From contig CM072156.1 of NCBI GenBank assembly GCA_036850595.1, forward strand, positions 15,634,326 to 15,698,325: a stretch of 64,000 nucleotides of DNA, read 5' to 3'. The notes below the pieces were generated by a model. That model saw only the letters and a program-made list of their open reading frames with translations. It ran no database searches and was not told where the DNA came from. Source of the DNA: Rhyacichthys aspro (lineage: Eukaryota > Chordata > Actinopteri > Gobiiformes > Rhyacichthyidae). Made by a program: the position numbers and the translations under genes. This document shows positions 13,031 to 26,076 of the stretch, piece by piece. The stretch's first letter is position 1. The number at the start of each line of letters is the position of its first letter.

Positions 13031-15689
13031 ATGGGAGTTGGAGGCACACGCTTTACACCGCAGCTATAAATTGTGTCTCTGATAAGTGTAGCTGTTGTGC
13101 TGAAGGGATAGAGGAGGTGTCACAAGGAGATGCACATTTCTGTCAGCCTTGTCCTTCTTTACACATTAAGTTTAAAATATTTGGACAGCCTGAGACATCT
13201 TTCAACAGCTGGGGTGTTGAAAAGTGTAATTTACCTTTACATATTAAGTGTCACTTGCTATTTCTAGCCTAAAGGTTGAATGTGATTATCAAGTCATAAT
13301 AAGTGTTGCATTTTTTATGGGAAAACAGTAAGATGTCAAAGCCTAAATCAACAATAATTTAAAATTATTTGGCATCATATACTTTGCAGTCCTCTATAGA
13401 TGAGCTATTTTTCTAAGATATTCATCTTTAACCTAATTGTTTTGTCAACAACTTTTACATACTTGACAAAAGAGGTGTGGTAAATACAGGATATTATTTT
13501 AATGTGTCAGAATCAAAGCAGTCTGAACTTAATGTTCACTGATTACATCCTTTCACAGTGAAACTAAAATGTTCAAAGCCAGAACATCAAAACCAGACTG
13601 CACACGTCGAACCATCTGCTTCAGCTACTTTTCCTCTCAGTCACATAACACACAATTATGCAGATATCAAATTGGAAACTTTGGCAGTGATTAAAACAGA
13701 GGAGCTCTTCACTTGCTCACACATGTATGTATGTTTTTTTGCCTTCTCTTTTATTTCCAACTTGGTTCTTTTTTAAACTCTGTGTTGTCAGCAGATGTCC
13801 TTCTAACGGAGACAAAGAAAATGAGAGGGGGCTGGATATCATCAGCATAGAAATGAGCCTCCTCTCGATGGCCCTTCTAAGACACAACCTCAGCGCCGCT
13901 CCAGCCACTGCACTACCTTTTCAACTTGCAAATGACAGTGTCACCAAATGCTATCCTTCCATCAATCAAGTCAGGGGGGTCATGAATATACAAAAGGCAA
14001 AGCGGAGACTGGCTGCCTCCCGCAGCTCTACTTGGCCCAATTATACAGGCTCAGCTTTCTCCTGTGAGCGTCCACTTTTTGTTTCAGTCTAAAGGGTACA
14101 GTCCTAGGCAGCCCCGGGCTTAATCAAGGTAGGTCACGCATACTGGACCTCTCAAGTGGACTGCAAATGCAAGTTAAATGTGGACACCAAATGTCATCTT
14201 TCTTTTACATCATTAATGCTAGGGGGTAAAAGACAGCATGGGGTCAGTCCTGCACCCCTTTTTCCTCCATGTGCTGAAAGCCTCCTCTTTACCCAAACAC
14301 AAGAGCAGGCCGCCATGGCGCTGAAGCCCCCCTCCCTCCTTCCGTCTCCCAGAGCCTCTGTGCAGCAGCCTGCGTGGCCCTTTCTTTACCCCAGCTGTCA
14401 GATCATAGTAGTGAATTAGCATTCTAACGGATACGCCTCAACCCAGGGATGAATTAGCACACAGGAGTAACTAATGACCTCCCTGCTGAAAGTGGACCTT
14501 ATAGTCGATGGCACCGCTGATCAATACAGCTGCTTCAGCTTGCTTGCTCTCTCTTTTCTCTAAATCTTCCAGCCCCAGAAAAGACATTTAAGACAATTTA
14601 TTTAAAAGTGAATTCTACTTCAAGATGTCCTTTGGTGATTCTTAATTTAAATCAGTTATTCAAAAAATCAAATAAACATTCAAGCAGAGCCCATTGGTCA
14701 GTAATATCTCAATGTTACAGAAAGTATCCATTATGACGGCGTATGTAAAACAAGACAAATCCATGTGTTAATGTAAGTTATGTTATCAGATAGCATCAAT
14801 CACTTCATGCAACTATTGTGCTGCTTAGTGTTGACAAAGTGAAGCCGAAGCTGACCAATCAATCATCTCATTAAAAGCCACGATTTTAATTGTTTTTGAT
14901 GAGTGTGGCACTGATGCAAAGGTTAAGACCATTTTGTTCCATTGAAAGCTGGGGCTGCATGAGTAAATGAGTTATAAATTTGTCACATAAAAAGGCGACA
15001 CTGATGAAGCAGGGACGGACTTTTTCTACCTGACCAATTTAATGACTTCTTTTTGAATAAACAAACTCAGACAATAGGGGCAATGGCTGTGTTGAAACAT
15101 GCCTGTCAACGGGGCTTATCCAAATTTTACACCATCTGAAACAAATTGACTCATAGCAAGAAAAATATGATCCATTTTCAAAAGAGATGCAAGCTTTGAT
15201 CAGCTTTTTTGATGTGATAATGTGTCAGCCGAGGCGTGGCAATCAAGTCACAATAAGTCTCAGAGGAACGCCAGAAAGCGGAGGGTTAATGTGGGCCTAC
15301 GGCTGAGAAAATAAATTACTCTGAATATGTATTTGGACGTTGGAATGGCCGCCGTAAGAGCAGAGTAGGTTTGCGTAAACCAACAGTCTGTCTGCTGTAA
15401 TTTATAGACAGCTATGATAAATACTATTTGTTCATGACAGTCACATGAAATAATAAAGCATGGCTGGCTATAAACATTACTAAATCCTGACACTATTGAT
15501 TTATAATGTCTAACAGTGACATCAAACCAAACAACTGACAGAAACAATGCCACGGCTTTAGGAGCAGTTTGTCAACTATTAATTCTGTCAAAGGGGGTTT
15601 TCGCTCTAAGCTGAGAGAGCTTGTCTTGCAGTTGTCAATCCCTCTGCAGGAAACGAGTGCAGCACGTCCGCGGGTAAAGGCCCTAGGCG

Positions 15690-15800
15690 CTGCTCCGTTA
15701 GCCCTAATTACCCTCCCCCTTGCTTTGGCAACGACAAGTGCAGCCTCTATTTAAAATGCATGTTAATTATGCAAATTATTAATTGGGCTGGTGCTTGAGG
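15690..15800. promoter_or_regulatory. Candidate enhancer with POU octamer
   Basis: A perfect octamer ATGCAAAT (15769-15776) is embedded between TTAATT and ATTAATTGG. CTAATTA lies 60 bp upstream (15704-15710). POU-plus-homeodomain composition is common in neural enhancers. Confidence 0.45.
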
Positions 15801-16078
15801 ATTTGTGTTTATGCCCAGATTAGAGTTAATAACTGTATCAAGCTACATTTTAAGCCTGACCTATGACAAGTAATGCCGAGGTGCTGAAAGGGATATTTTC
15901 CAATACATTACCCTCTCTTCTCTTCCAAGTCCATACCCCATCGCTGAGTAAATGACACTCTGCAGCCACGACTACAGGTTGGATCTGACAACTGTACATC
16001 TTATACGAGATTCGCTGGCATCTGTTGGCTTATATTTTTGTTAACTAGTCTTCATGTACACACACAAATGAGGGCCCT

Positions 16079-16080
<2 letters not shown>

Positions 16081-16115
<35 letters not shown>
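16081..16115. repeat. (AC)n microsatellite
   Basis: Seventeen uninterrupted AC dinucleotides lie within pbx3 intron 2. They are likely length-polymorphic. Confidence 0.98.
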
Positions 16116-16119
<4 letters not shown>

Positions 16120-19100
16120 CACATAAACAGTAGAGGGTCTTATTTCATGGCAATTGTGGACTAGCTGTCAGGCTAATTGCACACACCTGTGATGAGGACC
16201 ACACATGCTCTGTCAGCACCTGCCACAGAGAGCAGTCAACAGCAGTGTGCAGCTTTGGTCTGGTCACCCATTCATGTGCAACATCCTCATTGATATTATA
16301 CACTACTCAAGGTAATGTAAATGGTTTGGTCAATTAAAAACTTAAGGAAAAAGCCAGGCCCACTACATGCAGTACGGTTTCATGCCAGTCAATGTTTTGG
16401 AATTTTGAGCTAACACGCCTAAATAGCTTTAATGTTGTTGCATGTATATTGCATTTTTGCCATACACAAATTATTTAACAAATACATGGAATTTTATAAC
16501 ACTTAATGGTATAAACAGGTTTAATATTATCTCTGTTTTTTTCTCTTTTAACAGATGCAAAAAAAGGGAATGCTAAATTTTATAAGCAATAATTCGATTC
16601 ACTATCATCTAGTGGTTGTAAGCTCGGACAAAGAGAGTAGTTTATTTAAGCGGCTGAATCCGATGTGCATGGAAATAGTGAATGTGCTCCACTAATGGAT
16701 GATGAAGTTGTCCAGCACAGCTCTGCTCAGTCCACATCTATCCTTTTCTGAGCTTTTTGAACCTTCGTGGGTTTGGGTGCACATAACGCAAGCTACTGCA
16801 CAATGCCCAAAACATATAAGAAGGATATGGAGACCATTTTCAACACATCATTTATCAGTGCGCTATTTTGTTTCCAGCATGTCATACCATAACAACAAAA
16901 AAGACAGTTGAGTAAGTTGAATTTTAGGTGAAAGAAGCAATTGCAGAGGTCTGTCTGTCCCAGTGTCAGCAGTCAGCAGTCTTCTCACTTCCTGCCACCA
17001 CTGAAATGGGTACGGGTGCATTAAGCTGTTTTGCTCAATGGCCCTTGACCAATATAAAGAAGTACTGAGATAGCATGTTCTGATTTATGCTCTGTGAAGT
17101 CATTATGAATGCATGCGCACACTTGCATGAAAACCGACACACACGCTATTTGGGATGTGGATGGAAATATAGACAAATAAGGTCTCACTAATAAAAAAAA
17201 AAGACTGTACAGGACAAAATCTTGACAAAAATTGCAAATAAATGTTCTTTCTTTGTTGGATCTAAATTATAGCTTGATTAAAGCCTAACGGAGAGCTATA
17301 GTAAATCCTGTGTGAATGTTTGCTGGTGTTCCTCTAAAAGGGGAAATATTGATCAGTATGATTTCCCTGGGTACTGGGGAGCTAGTAGTGGAAGAGTGAG
17401 AGACATTATTTAAGGGACATGGGGCCCAAGTTGAAAAAACAGTGACAATATAGACTATGCCTTGAAACATGACTTTGTCTGAGTAGCTTTTGATGTTGAG
17501 GCAAAAAGGTAGTTCATCATTGTCTTCATGGTAACCAGGGGGTGCTTGTCTTGTGTTGGTTTTACATTATTAATTTGAGGCACACAAGGTCATGGGGGCC
17601 TCTGCAGTCATGAGAACCAGTTGTTATCTTAACACAGCTGTCGAGCCGAATCTACACTGAGTGATTATACTATTGATTAGTAACCCTGTAGAAAGGTATA
17701 GGATACTGCTGCAAATTCACAGGCTGTAGCTGTTGTGTCTGTTTGTGCCTTAAAAAGCAGTTCCTCTAGTCCAGGCATTACAGCCATCAAGTACTATAGG
17801 CATAGCTCACCAGCCAAATTTGAACTGCAGTAAGTAAATGTTATTGTCAAATAATTGTGTAGTGCATAGGGAATGTAGGGGGAAATGAAATAGCAAATAA
17901 ACATAGCAAAAAAAATAACTGTGAAATCTTGAACAAAGGAGTTGAATCCTGAGCATCTGGCATGGAATGAACTCTTCTGGAGAGGGAATGCCAGTTTCAG
18001 AGCGCCCCAAGCATCGATTTAGAGCCAAGGCAGTAAACAGCTTTTATCAGCAATAATGATGGCATAATCCCAGCTAAAGAGGAAAGTAGCATATGGTGCA
18101 AAGCTTACAACTGCAATCCCAACAAAGCAGGGGGGATTTTCATCACTTTGTCCACTTGAAAGACACTCTGCCAATTTCAAGTCATTAATTGTACTGATCA
18201 CAATGTACACAATAAAATTAAAGAAAATTTTGTATTGGCTGACTATAGCCATTTTCTCAGTGCAATAGTGTTTTTTCTTATTAAAGATGTAATACATAAA
18301 CCTTTTAAATGTAATAGCCAATGCCATCAGTACTCTTAGGGAGTATCTGCTTTGTAAATATGGTCCACTATTTGGCAATGAACACTAAAATAAACTTTAC
18401 ACTATGGACAAATGCTAAGTTGCCAGGTGCAGATTCTAACCATTTTTCAACAGTAAACAATGTTAACTCCAATATATATATGTCTGTTGGGATTTTATTT
18501 AATCCTCCTTCATTAAGCTTTCTTTGTTTCATTTTGATTAGACTAGGCCCAAAGACAGCTCTTTTCCTGGGACCAGTGTAACACTGCCAAGTAGCACTTT
18601 AGACTGGCTTCAACCTCTGTCATTGATTTTCCTCAAAGCTTTGACCATTCATTGTTTGTGACATTCTCCTGTCGGCTCCTTAACACCCTTCAACCAAATC
18701 AATTTCATATTTTTGTCAATGCCTTACGACTGAATGAGCTAGATGGAAAGGGACGTCACATGATTTAGGATGTCGATTTTCTAGCAACAGTTTTATTTGC
18801 AGTTATTACAAGAGCTAGAAGGCTCAATGAATTTATTTAAACGCTTGTAGCCTAAAATATTTACGTTTGACATTCATCCTGCAACTTAAATCTTTAGCCA
18901 GGCTAAGCATCAACAGCTGTGTTTACACTGGGATCCATTATTGCTATTGCTATTAGTTGGATTAAGAGTTAAAGGCAGGTGTTGCTTGTGTTGAGTAAAT
19001 ATATCCTATACATCTATCTCAGAGCTAAAGAAGGTTTCAGAAATTCTTGATGGTGGTAAAATTAGTTACCAATCAATCTTTTTCAAAATGAGGAATATAT

Positions 19101-21249
19101 CATTATTTTAAAAAATGCTCCAAAATGCCTCAAAGATACAAATGCATCTAACCTCAGTCAAGTCATTGTTGTCAGATCTTTGTATACAGTTTGTTTAGGA
19201 CTGTTTTCAGGTTCTACCTACAGGACTGCAGCTTTAATGCCCTTTTATAACTATGACAGGTTATTTGAGTTTCTTTTTTTTTACCGTTTCAAATATTTAA
19301 CAACTATTTATAAACAGTAATAGTTAGAAGCCCAGGAAAACCCCAAAGTGGATAACATTCTTCCTCAAAGTCTAACAAATGACTGAATTTATTCTTTGCC
19401 TCTTTATAGGCCCAGAAGCCCATATGGCTGTGCCCTCTATTATACTCTCAATATCACACTAACAATGACAACAATAATAGCGCCTGTGACCTTGACTTCC
19501 CGTCTGGACTCTTAGAAAAATATTTGATAGCAATATTAAGTGCAACAATAATGAGATGAATATTCCCTATTTAGTGCAGACAGCTTTAGGACACATTGTG
19601 AAGGGAGAGCTGCCTGCTGCAGCTACATGCTGGTCACTCTTAGTTGTCAAGGCTGATTTATTGCCTCCTAGCTGTTCAATTTCACATTTTGTCCTCGTCA
19701 TATCCCCGACTCATGATCATTCTGCACTGACCCTTGTAGGGCAAGCAGGGAATATTGATAAAACAATTATCTGCTTGCCGTTCATTTGATTTTCCATTTC
19801 AATTACGGATTGGAGGAGGCAAAAAGAAAAGATTGCAGCATTGATTTTTTTTTCCAACCTTACAACAGGAAGGATGCAGGCCTTTGATGGGATGCTTTGG
19901 TGACATGAAATAAGGGAATGAGAAGTGCTTGCTGGCTGTAGGCATCATGCTTCCCATCTACCTCTGCAATGCCGCGTTTGAAGGCCTCGTAACAGACAAT
20001 GTTTAGACTTAAAAATACAAATATGGAAACTCTAACTCTCTACCACCCTTTTTTTTTTTTTTGCGAAGGAGTTTCATTAAAACAAAACAGTTCTTAAAAA
20101 ATCTACTCCCAACAGTAAATGAAGACTAACTGAAATGAGTTACCTGTGAAGACATACACAAATTTAATTGGATATAGGGTGTTTTATTGATTCAGATAGT
20201 GGAGGGGTCTTTTTCCACAGGGGGCCAGCATGTTCACGCTGCTGCTGACCTGAGGTAAACACTCTGTGCTGAGCTCTCTGGAGGCCAAAGGACCCAAAGG
20301 TCGTAGCAGTTTGTCAGCGACACCATTCAGCGCTCTCCCCCTTTCTGATGGTCTGCCACTGTCTATTTGTCACTCTAAAATGACAACAGAGTTGCATCAC
20401 ACTTGTTTTTCCTGCAGCAGTGACACAATGCTGTACCATGTCTGCACTGTGCAGTATGGAAGTGCACGGAGTGAAGACAATAAATGTATCAAATACACAC
20501 TCAGATTCAATTCAGTAAAAGTTAAATGCTGAGTTTCTTTGGACCACGTCGTGTCAAATGAATCCATTACCACATAAAGTAAATAGATTCTTCTGTAAAT
20601 GATTTGGAACATTGGTAATGACTAAAGACCTTATGGGAATCCTGGTAAAATAGCCTTTAGGGAGCCTGGGAAAATCTGCCTCACTGAAGTGGCCGGCTCC
20701 TGGCCAAAAGCCTGTGTAGAGGGGAAGGGAGGGGTGTAGACTTCACACAGATGACAGAAAGAGAGAGACACACAGTAAAAGAGTGAGCCTGCCCTACTCA
20801 TGTATGATGTTAAGTTTCACAGTTAAGCATAATCAGGTGAAACGCTGAAGACGTGAAAGGACTGATGATCACGCTATAGCTGTCCAGTGATCCAGCACGG
20901 TCACAGGCAACACTACTACTTCCTACGGCAGCTACAGCAGCAGTCCGCTTGGCCGCTCACAACAACTACCAGGGGATCTCACATGGCTGACCTTAAATAA
21001 GTGTGGCTTTGATCAAAGTTTAGCATTAGCCTGATTGGTCTGCTTGCCACAGATCAGGAAGGGATCAGGGAGATGAGACCTGGACTCTGAGGTCCTGGCA
21101 AGCGTTCTTTCCCAAAGCTCCAGTACCCCCCACCTTCACAGGATTATGTTGGGCAATTAAGGTAATGAACTGGCTAACGTAACAGCACATAATGATCCTC
21201 TGGACCTCTGCTCAAAGGTGCCTTCTAGTTTCTCCGACACATCCTCCTA

Positions 21250-21292
21250 AATGTTGTCTTTTAATGATGCAGAATCATTAAAAGACAACATT
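21250..21292. repeat. Perfect 19-bp hairpin with 5-nt loop
   Basis: The left arm AATGTTGTCTTTTAATGAT (21250-21268) and right arm ATCATTAAAAGACAACATT (21274-21292) are exact reverse complements around the loop GCAGA. The stem is shorter than a normal pre-microRNA. It may be a template-switch footprint or a tiny MITE-like palindrome. Confidence 0.95.
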
Positions 21293-23764
21293 GTTACTTA
21301 TATCATTTCAAAGCATTAGTGAATATATTTCATACCAAAGGTCCATGTGTTAAATCTATGAAGTTTCTTAAAGCTACCAACATAGGTGGCAAAAGAAAAA
21401 GAAAATGCAGGAAAAGGAAAAAATGGGGGAAAAAATGAAAGAATGAAAAGAAAAATCCACTATAGTCCTTCTTGGATGCATGGGTTTGCCTTCAGTACTG
21501 TCCAGAGAAGTAGACCGTGTGTCTGTCTGTGTGGCAGAGAGAGCCCACATTCCAGTTCCCCCAATCAACCTCCCACCCCATCACTGTGCAACTTGTCTGC
21601 CTGCTCCCTTTTCATTTGAACACATTTTCTAGCCAAAAATTTCACTTCAATCTCACCTCATCTCTCCATACTACATTAACCCCTGGCAATTGCCTTCCAA
21701 ATGACCCCATTAAGCTGTAATTGCCTCAGCAGGCCTGCTCCCTCGCTTGTAATTCTGTGCAGCGAACCCACCAGACGTTCCCCCAGCATTGTTTCATGTT
21801 CTGGCTCCCATCAGCCAGTTCAGGCACTGACCCCCACCCTTCCTTCCCACCTCCTCTCTGGCCATGGCCGGAGCTGTTGGTGCTCACCACTAGTGGTGCC
21901 ACTGGCAGAGTCCACTCATCTCAACAGTGAGCTCACACAGGAGGCAGCCTACTAAGCTACATTCACCTGGTAATATAAAGCCATGTTACATCTAGGCATT
22001 TGTTTTTGTACATGTTGCATCTGTGTAATTTGATTGTAAAGGTTAACAACTAAACCAGATACTTATACTCTTTTGGACATCATTTGTTATTTAATACCCG
22101 TAGTCATATAATATGATGCCATATTTGTATGTGAAAGCATGATTTCTCTCTTCAGTTTTCATTAGGATGCTGTTGGGTGCAGAGCATACAGCCAATGGTG
22201 ACATCGCCATAGCACCTCCCAGCACAACTTCACCTTTTCTGTTCCCACAAGGGAGCTCACGTCAAGTCTGCTCAACTTTTTGACGAAGGCCTCCATGGAT
22301 AACTAACGTGCAAATGCGGATAGGTGGAGAAAGCGATCCTGACAGTGATGTATTGCAACTAGTTGCAGGTGTCAAAAAGACGCTCCTCTGCCAGCCATCG
22401 GTGTGCATTGACTATATATATATGCATGCATGCACACATCAGTGTCTTGTGCCCATGCACATCATGTATATGTGTGTACGTCACACACATTGTATTGTGA
22501 GGGTGATGCCTTTAAGCCTTTAAATGTGACCTGGTATGAGAGGGGGCCTGGGACTAATAACCCATTCAACACTCCCTCTATCTCAACAGCACATCCTCCC
22601 TTCCATAACACATTGCTTAGCATATAAACCTCTCCTGTGCCACACTCTGACTGCCTCTGTCTACTCCTCAGCCTGTACTGTAATCTTCCTCTCACTCTCT
22701 TCCTAGCTTCTTCTACCATGTATTTCATGTGCAAAAGAAAATGCTCCTTAGAAACATGTGGCCAGATATTGATAAAATACAGTAACATTGATTTTCCATT
22801 TTTATGCTGCAGCAATTTACTGTAATTCAAAATGTGGATTGAAAATTAAAAACCAAGCCTGAGATAAACTATGCTTTCTGTGAAGACACAAACCTAGATC
22901 ATAGCAGCTCTCGTTGCACATTTATTTAAATTCATTCTTATCCTAAGCAAATGTTCCCAGGAATATCAAGGTGTTTTGGTAGCAAAGCTCTAACTGATCC
23001 GGGGGGATTTACTTCCAACAGCCTGTCTCTCCCTCGCCTTTCAACACAAAACTCTGCGCTCCAATCAAAATGAACCACCAGGGACCCCCTGTTCCCTCCC
23101 CCCTGAGCTACGCCTGCTCTGAGTGCTGTGATAGCAGCCGCTCTGCCATTGATCGCAGAGTTTAGCACAGAGCATGCATGCTACCGTTAGCACAAAACAA
23201 AGACCTCTCTGCCTTTAATAGTGGCACATGCTGTTAATGCAGCTAACATCTTGTATTTCCTCTGTCCTAGAAGAATGAAAGAAAGCAGAAAGCAATTAAA
23301 AGGTTAACTGGGGTTCACGTCTAGTCACAACTCATCTTTTTCACACAAATCTTTTTAACTCATAAACAAATTGATATCTTTTAGAGGGGGCACACGGAGT
23401 TGCCACAAGTGATAAAAAAAGCATTTGTGTCTTAGTCATAATTGCGTTTTACATCACAAATCTAATTGTAGACACTGGATTCAAAAAGGAAACACAGCTT
23501 TATTGATCCACCTAACACAGACCAGGAGGATCTCATGAATTAGGAATGAGATAAATCACCATTAACCCCAGAGAACCCAGCTTGTGGTCCACCACTGACA
23601 TGCCACAAAGTTGTTTTTTATAATCAGGATAATTCATTCAGGCGAACTATATATAAATGTACATTTTGGACAAATACAGCATGTGTCTATTTATTTAATC
23701 CAAGGCTGACTTACTCATGACAGAGAATAAATTCTTCTATTTTCTGTGAGCTTCTATAAAATTG

Positions 23765-23880
23765 CCATCATTTTTAATTAATTCTTAATTAAAATATATT
23801 GCACCACAGCTTCTACCCATCTCTCTTGATATTCTAACATAATCAATTCAGAAGCATTTACATATCATTAATTAAAAGCT
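23765..23880. promoter_or_regulatory. Candidate enhancer, TTAATTAA-rich
   Basis: TTAATTAATTCTTAATTAA (23774-23792) and CATTAATTAAAAG (about 23866-23878) flank a non-repetitive core. An AT-rich low-complexity origin is also possible. Confidence 0.3.
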
Positions 23881-25435
23881 TTCCTCTCTCATCCTTAAAA
23901 TCATAATGAGGGCCGATTCCTCATTAGTAACCTATAAGGGAGAAAAAAACAATGCAGTGCAGAATGGATGGTGTGTCCCACTCGGAGCCTTTTGTCTTTT
24001 TAAAAAGCAATTTTTTGCTACTTAAATGGATTTTAGAGTTCATTTTGTCTTTGGAATGGAAATAAGTGGAGCTGCACGGAGTCACTTAGGATGCTGTGTT
24101 TGCATGCTGCTTTAAAAAATCAGTGTCAGTTATTGCTGTTCATTAAAATAATAATAATACAATTGCAGAATTTATGCTTGATTGCCCAACAGATAATTTC
24201 GATTTTATTATTATTATTAAAAAAAACAAAAAAAAAAAACATTTAAAAAAAAAATAAAAAATTGTTGGATGTATTTAATTTTACAAGTGAAAAAACTCCT
24301 GCATGAATAAAAAAATCCAATACTTGTTGATGTGAAGTGTAGCTGAATAATTTATTAAATATATAAATAACAGTAAGTGTAGCAATGCAGAAGCGGGTCA
24401 TTTATTATCCAGCCTTTTAAAAGCCAACACGCTCATACCACTATCTTTCCATCTTGAGCTCTCTCTTAAAGAAGAGTAATAATATCAAATAATGATAGGT
24501 ATTGTTATGCCGAGGATCAGGCGGATCCTGATTTTTATCGTCCGTCTCTCACAGGTGCTGCGCCGTTACTTGTCAGGACTGCATGTCTGGGTCTTCCACA
24601 TGTCAGATAAAAATCGCTGCACTTGGTGTTTCGGCAGCACTGACAGCAATTTATTTGAATGTTTTGTCACACCGGTGTTGGTGCATTTTGTGTGGGCTGC
24701 TCACCGGAATGGCAACAGCTTTCTGACAGAATACACACAGGAAACACACACACACAGACACACACACTAGTGCAAAGCCACATATGAGATGTATGTCTTC
24801 TTTAGGTAATTAAAACGTGTGTGTATAAAAATAAAGTAGTCAAATGTGTGTTCCTATTTAGATGAGGTGACACCATGTCTTCAGCGCTAATGTTTACAGT
24901 GATTTTCATTTACACCTACATGACCATACACCTAACCTAAAAATATACAGAGAAAATGTGGGTAAATAACAATCAAAGTGTGCTCCTCTCTTTTCTGAGC
25001 TTGACATGGAATATTGAGTAAGTTAATGGAATCCTCTCAAAGACAGGAACTCTATTTTTACACCATGATAATTAAAGTACGACACAGTTATAATTTACAG
25101 CCCCGGCTTAATTGCATAGGAAAAGTAAAATGGGAGAGGTCTATGAGAGGAGATTAAATGTTCGTGTGCATCTCCAGTCAAGACGGAGAGAGGAATACAG
25201 CGGAGCTTCCTGTGCATCTAGACAACAGGGCTGTATCTTTTAGCATCATGGAGTGTATCAAAGATTAGGTAATGAAATATGCACTGTCCTATTTTTCAGC
25301 TCGCGGGGCCTTTGACAAATCGAGTACAATCCAAAATCTCCATAAATCACTATTAAAGACAAGTATATCATCACCAACGCATATATCTTCCCCAGCCTGA
25401 CCTGTAGACTAATGAGAAAAGGCCCAGACTATCTT

Positions 25436-25560
25436 GTCTGATTAATTAATTCAAAATGTCGGCTGTTATTCAAATGTGAGGCTGGTGTTATTTGAATAAC
25501 ACTTGACAGCGACGCCTGAAGAAATAATTTCTGGTTTGTGAGGCTGCTGCGGCATTACTG
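25436..25560. promoter_or_regulatory. Candidate TALE-HOX element
   Basis: TGATTAAT at 25439-25446 fits the PBX-HOX consensus TGATTNAT. TGACAG at 25504-25509 fits MEIS/TGIF. Between them is a perfect palindrome GTGTTATTTGAATAACAC (25485-25502). The proximity suggests control by pbx partners, possibly autoregulation, but this rests on motifs alone. Confidence 0.4.
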
Positions 25561-26058
25561 ATGATGGCTCATGGAAATGTTACAAGCCAAAGAGGAGTAT
25601 TTTCCCCCCTTTTTCTCTCCCGTACCTCTTCAGTCATGATAGCTCCAAGAAGTATTTCATTACTTCAACCACCCCCCCCCCTTCCACATACTACCACCTC
25701 CTTCACAATTACGGCTTTTTTCCACTGTCTGTCCTTCTTTTTCCCCCTCTTCTTGTGTTTGTATTCCCTCCCACGGCCGGCTCCAGATCTACAGGGCAGT
25801 GCTTTGGCTCTGCGAGAGACATGCTGGCAAAGAGGAAGGTCATGGTTTTTACAACTGCAGCTCCCCGATGCTGACAGGCCGGGCGCTGGCAAAGTGACAC
25901 ACTCTGTTTGGCTTTCCCACGTTCATACAGCTCCATAGCACTCTGTCTTCATCACACGGCTCCCACTTTTAATCAGGCTGCATTTTCATCTGCAGCACAA
26001 CTGGAAATGATCGTGCATTTCTACTATTCTCCTCAGCCCAGCCCATGGAGGTTAGTTC

Positions 26059-26076
26059 AAAAAAAAAAAAAAAAAA
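26059..26076. repeat. Poly(A) run of 18
   Basis: An uninterrupted A18 run in pbx3 intron 2. Confidence 0.9.

Noticed and set aside
21250..21292. Hairpin as a microRNA precursor
   Set aside because: A stem of 19 bp with a 5-nt loop is too short, and the arms match no microRNA I know.
25561..25938. Overlapping open frames on both strands around 25.6-25.9 kb
   Set aside because: Pyrimidine-rich sequence lowers stop frequency; no domain or splice support.
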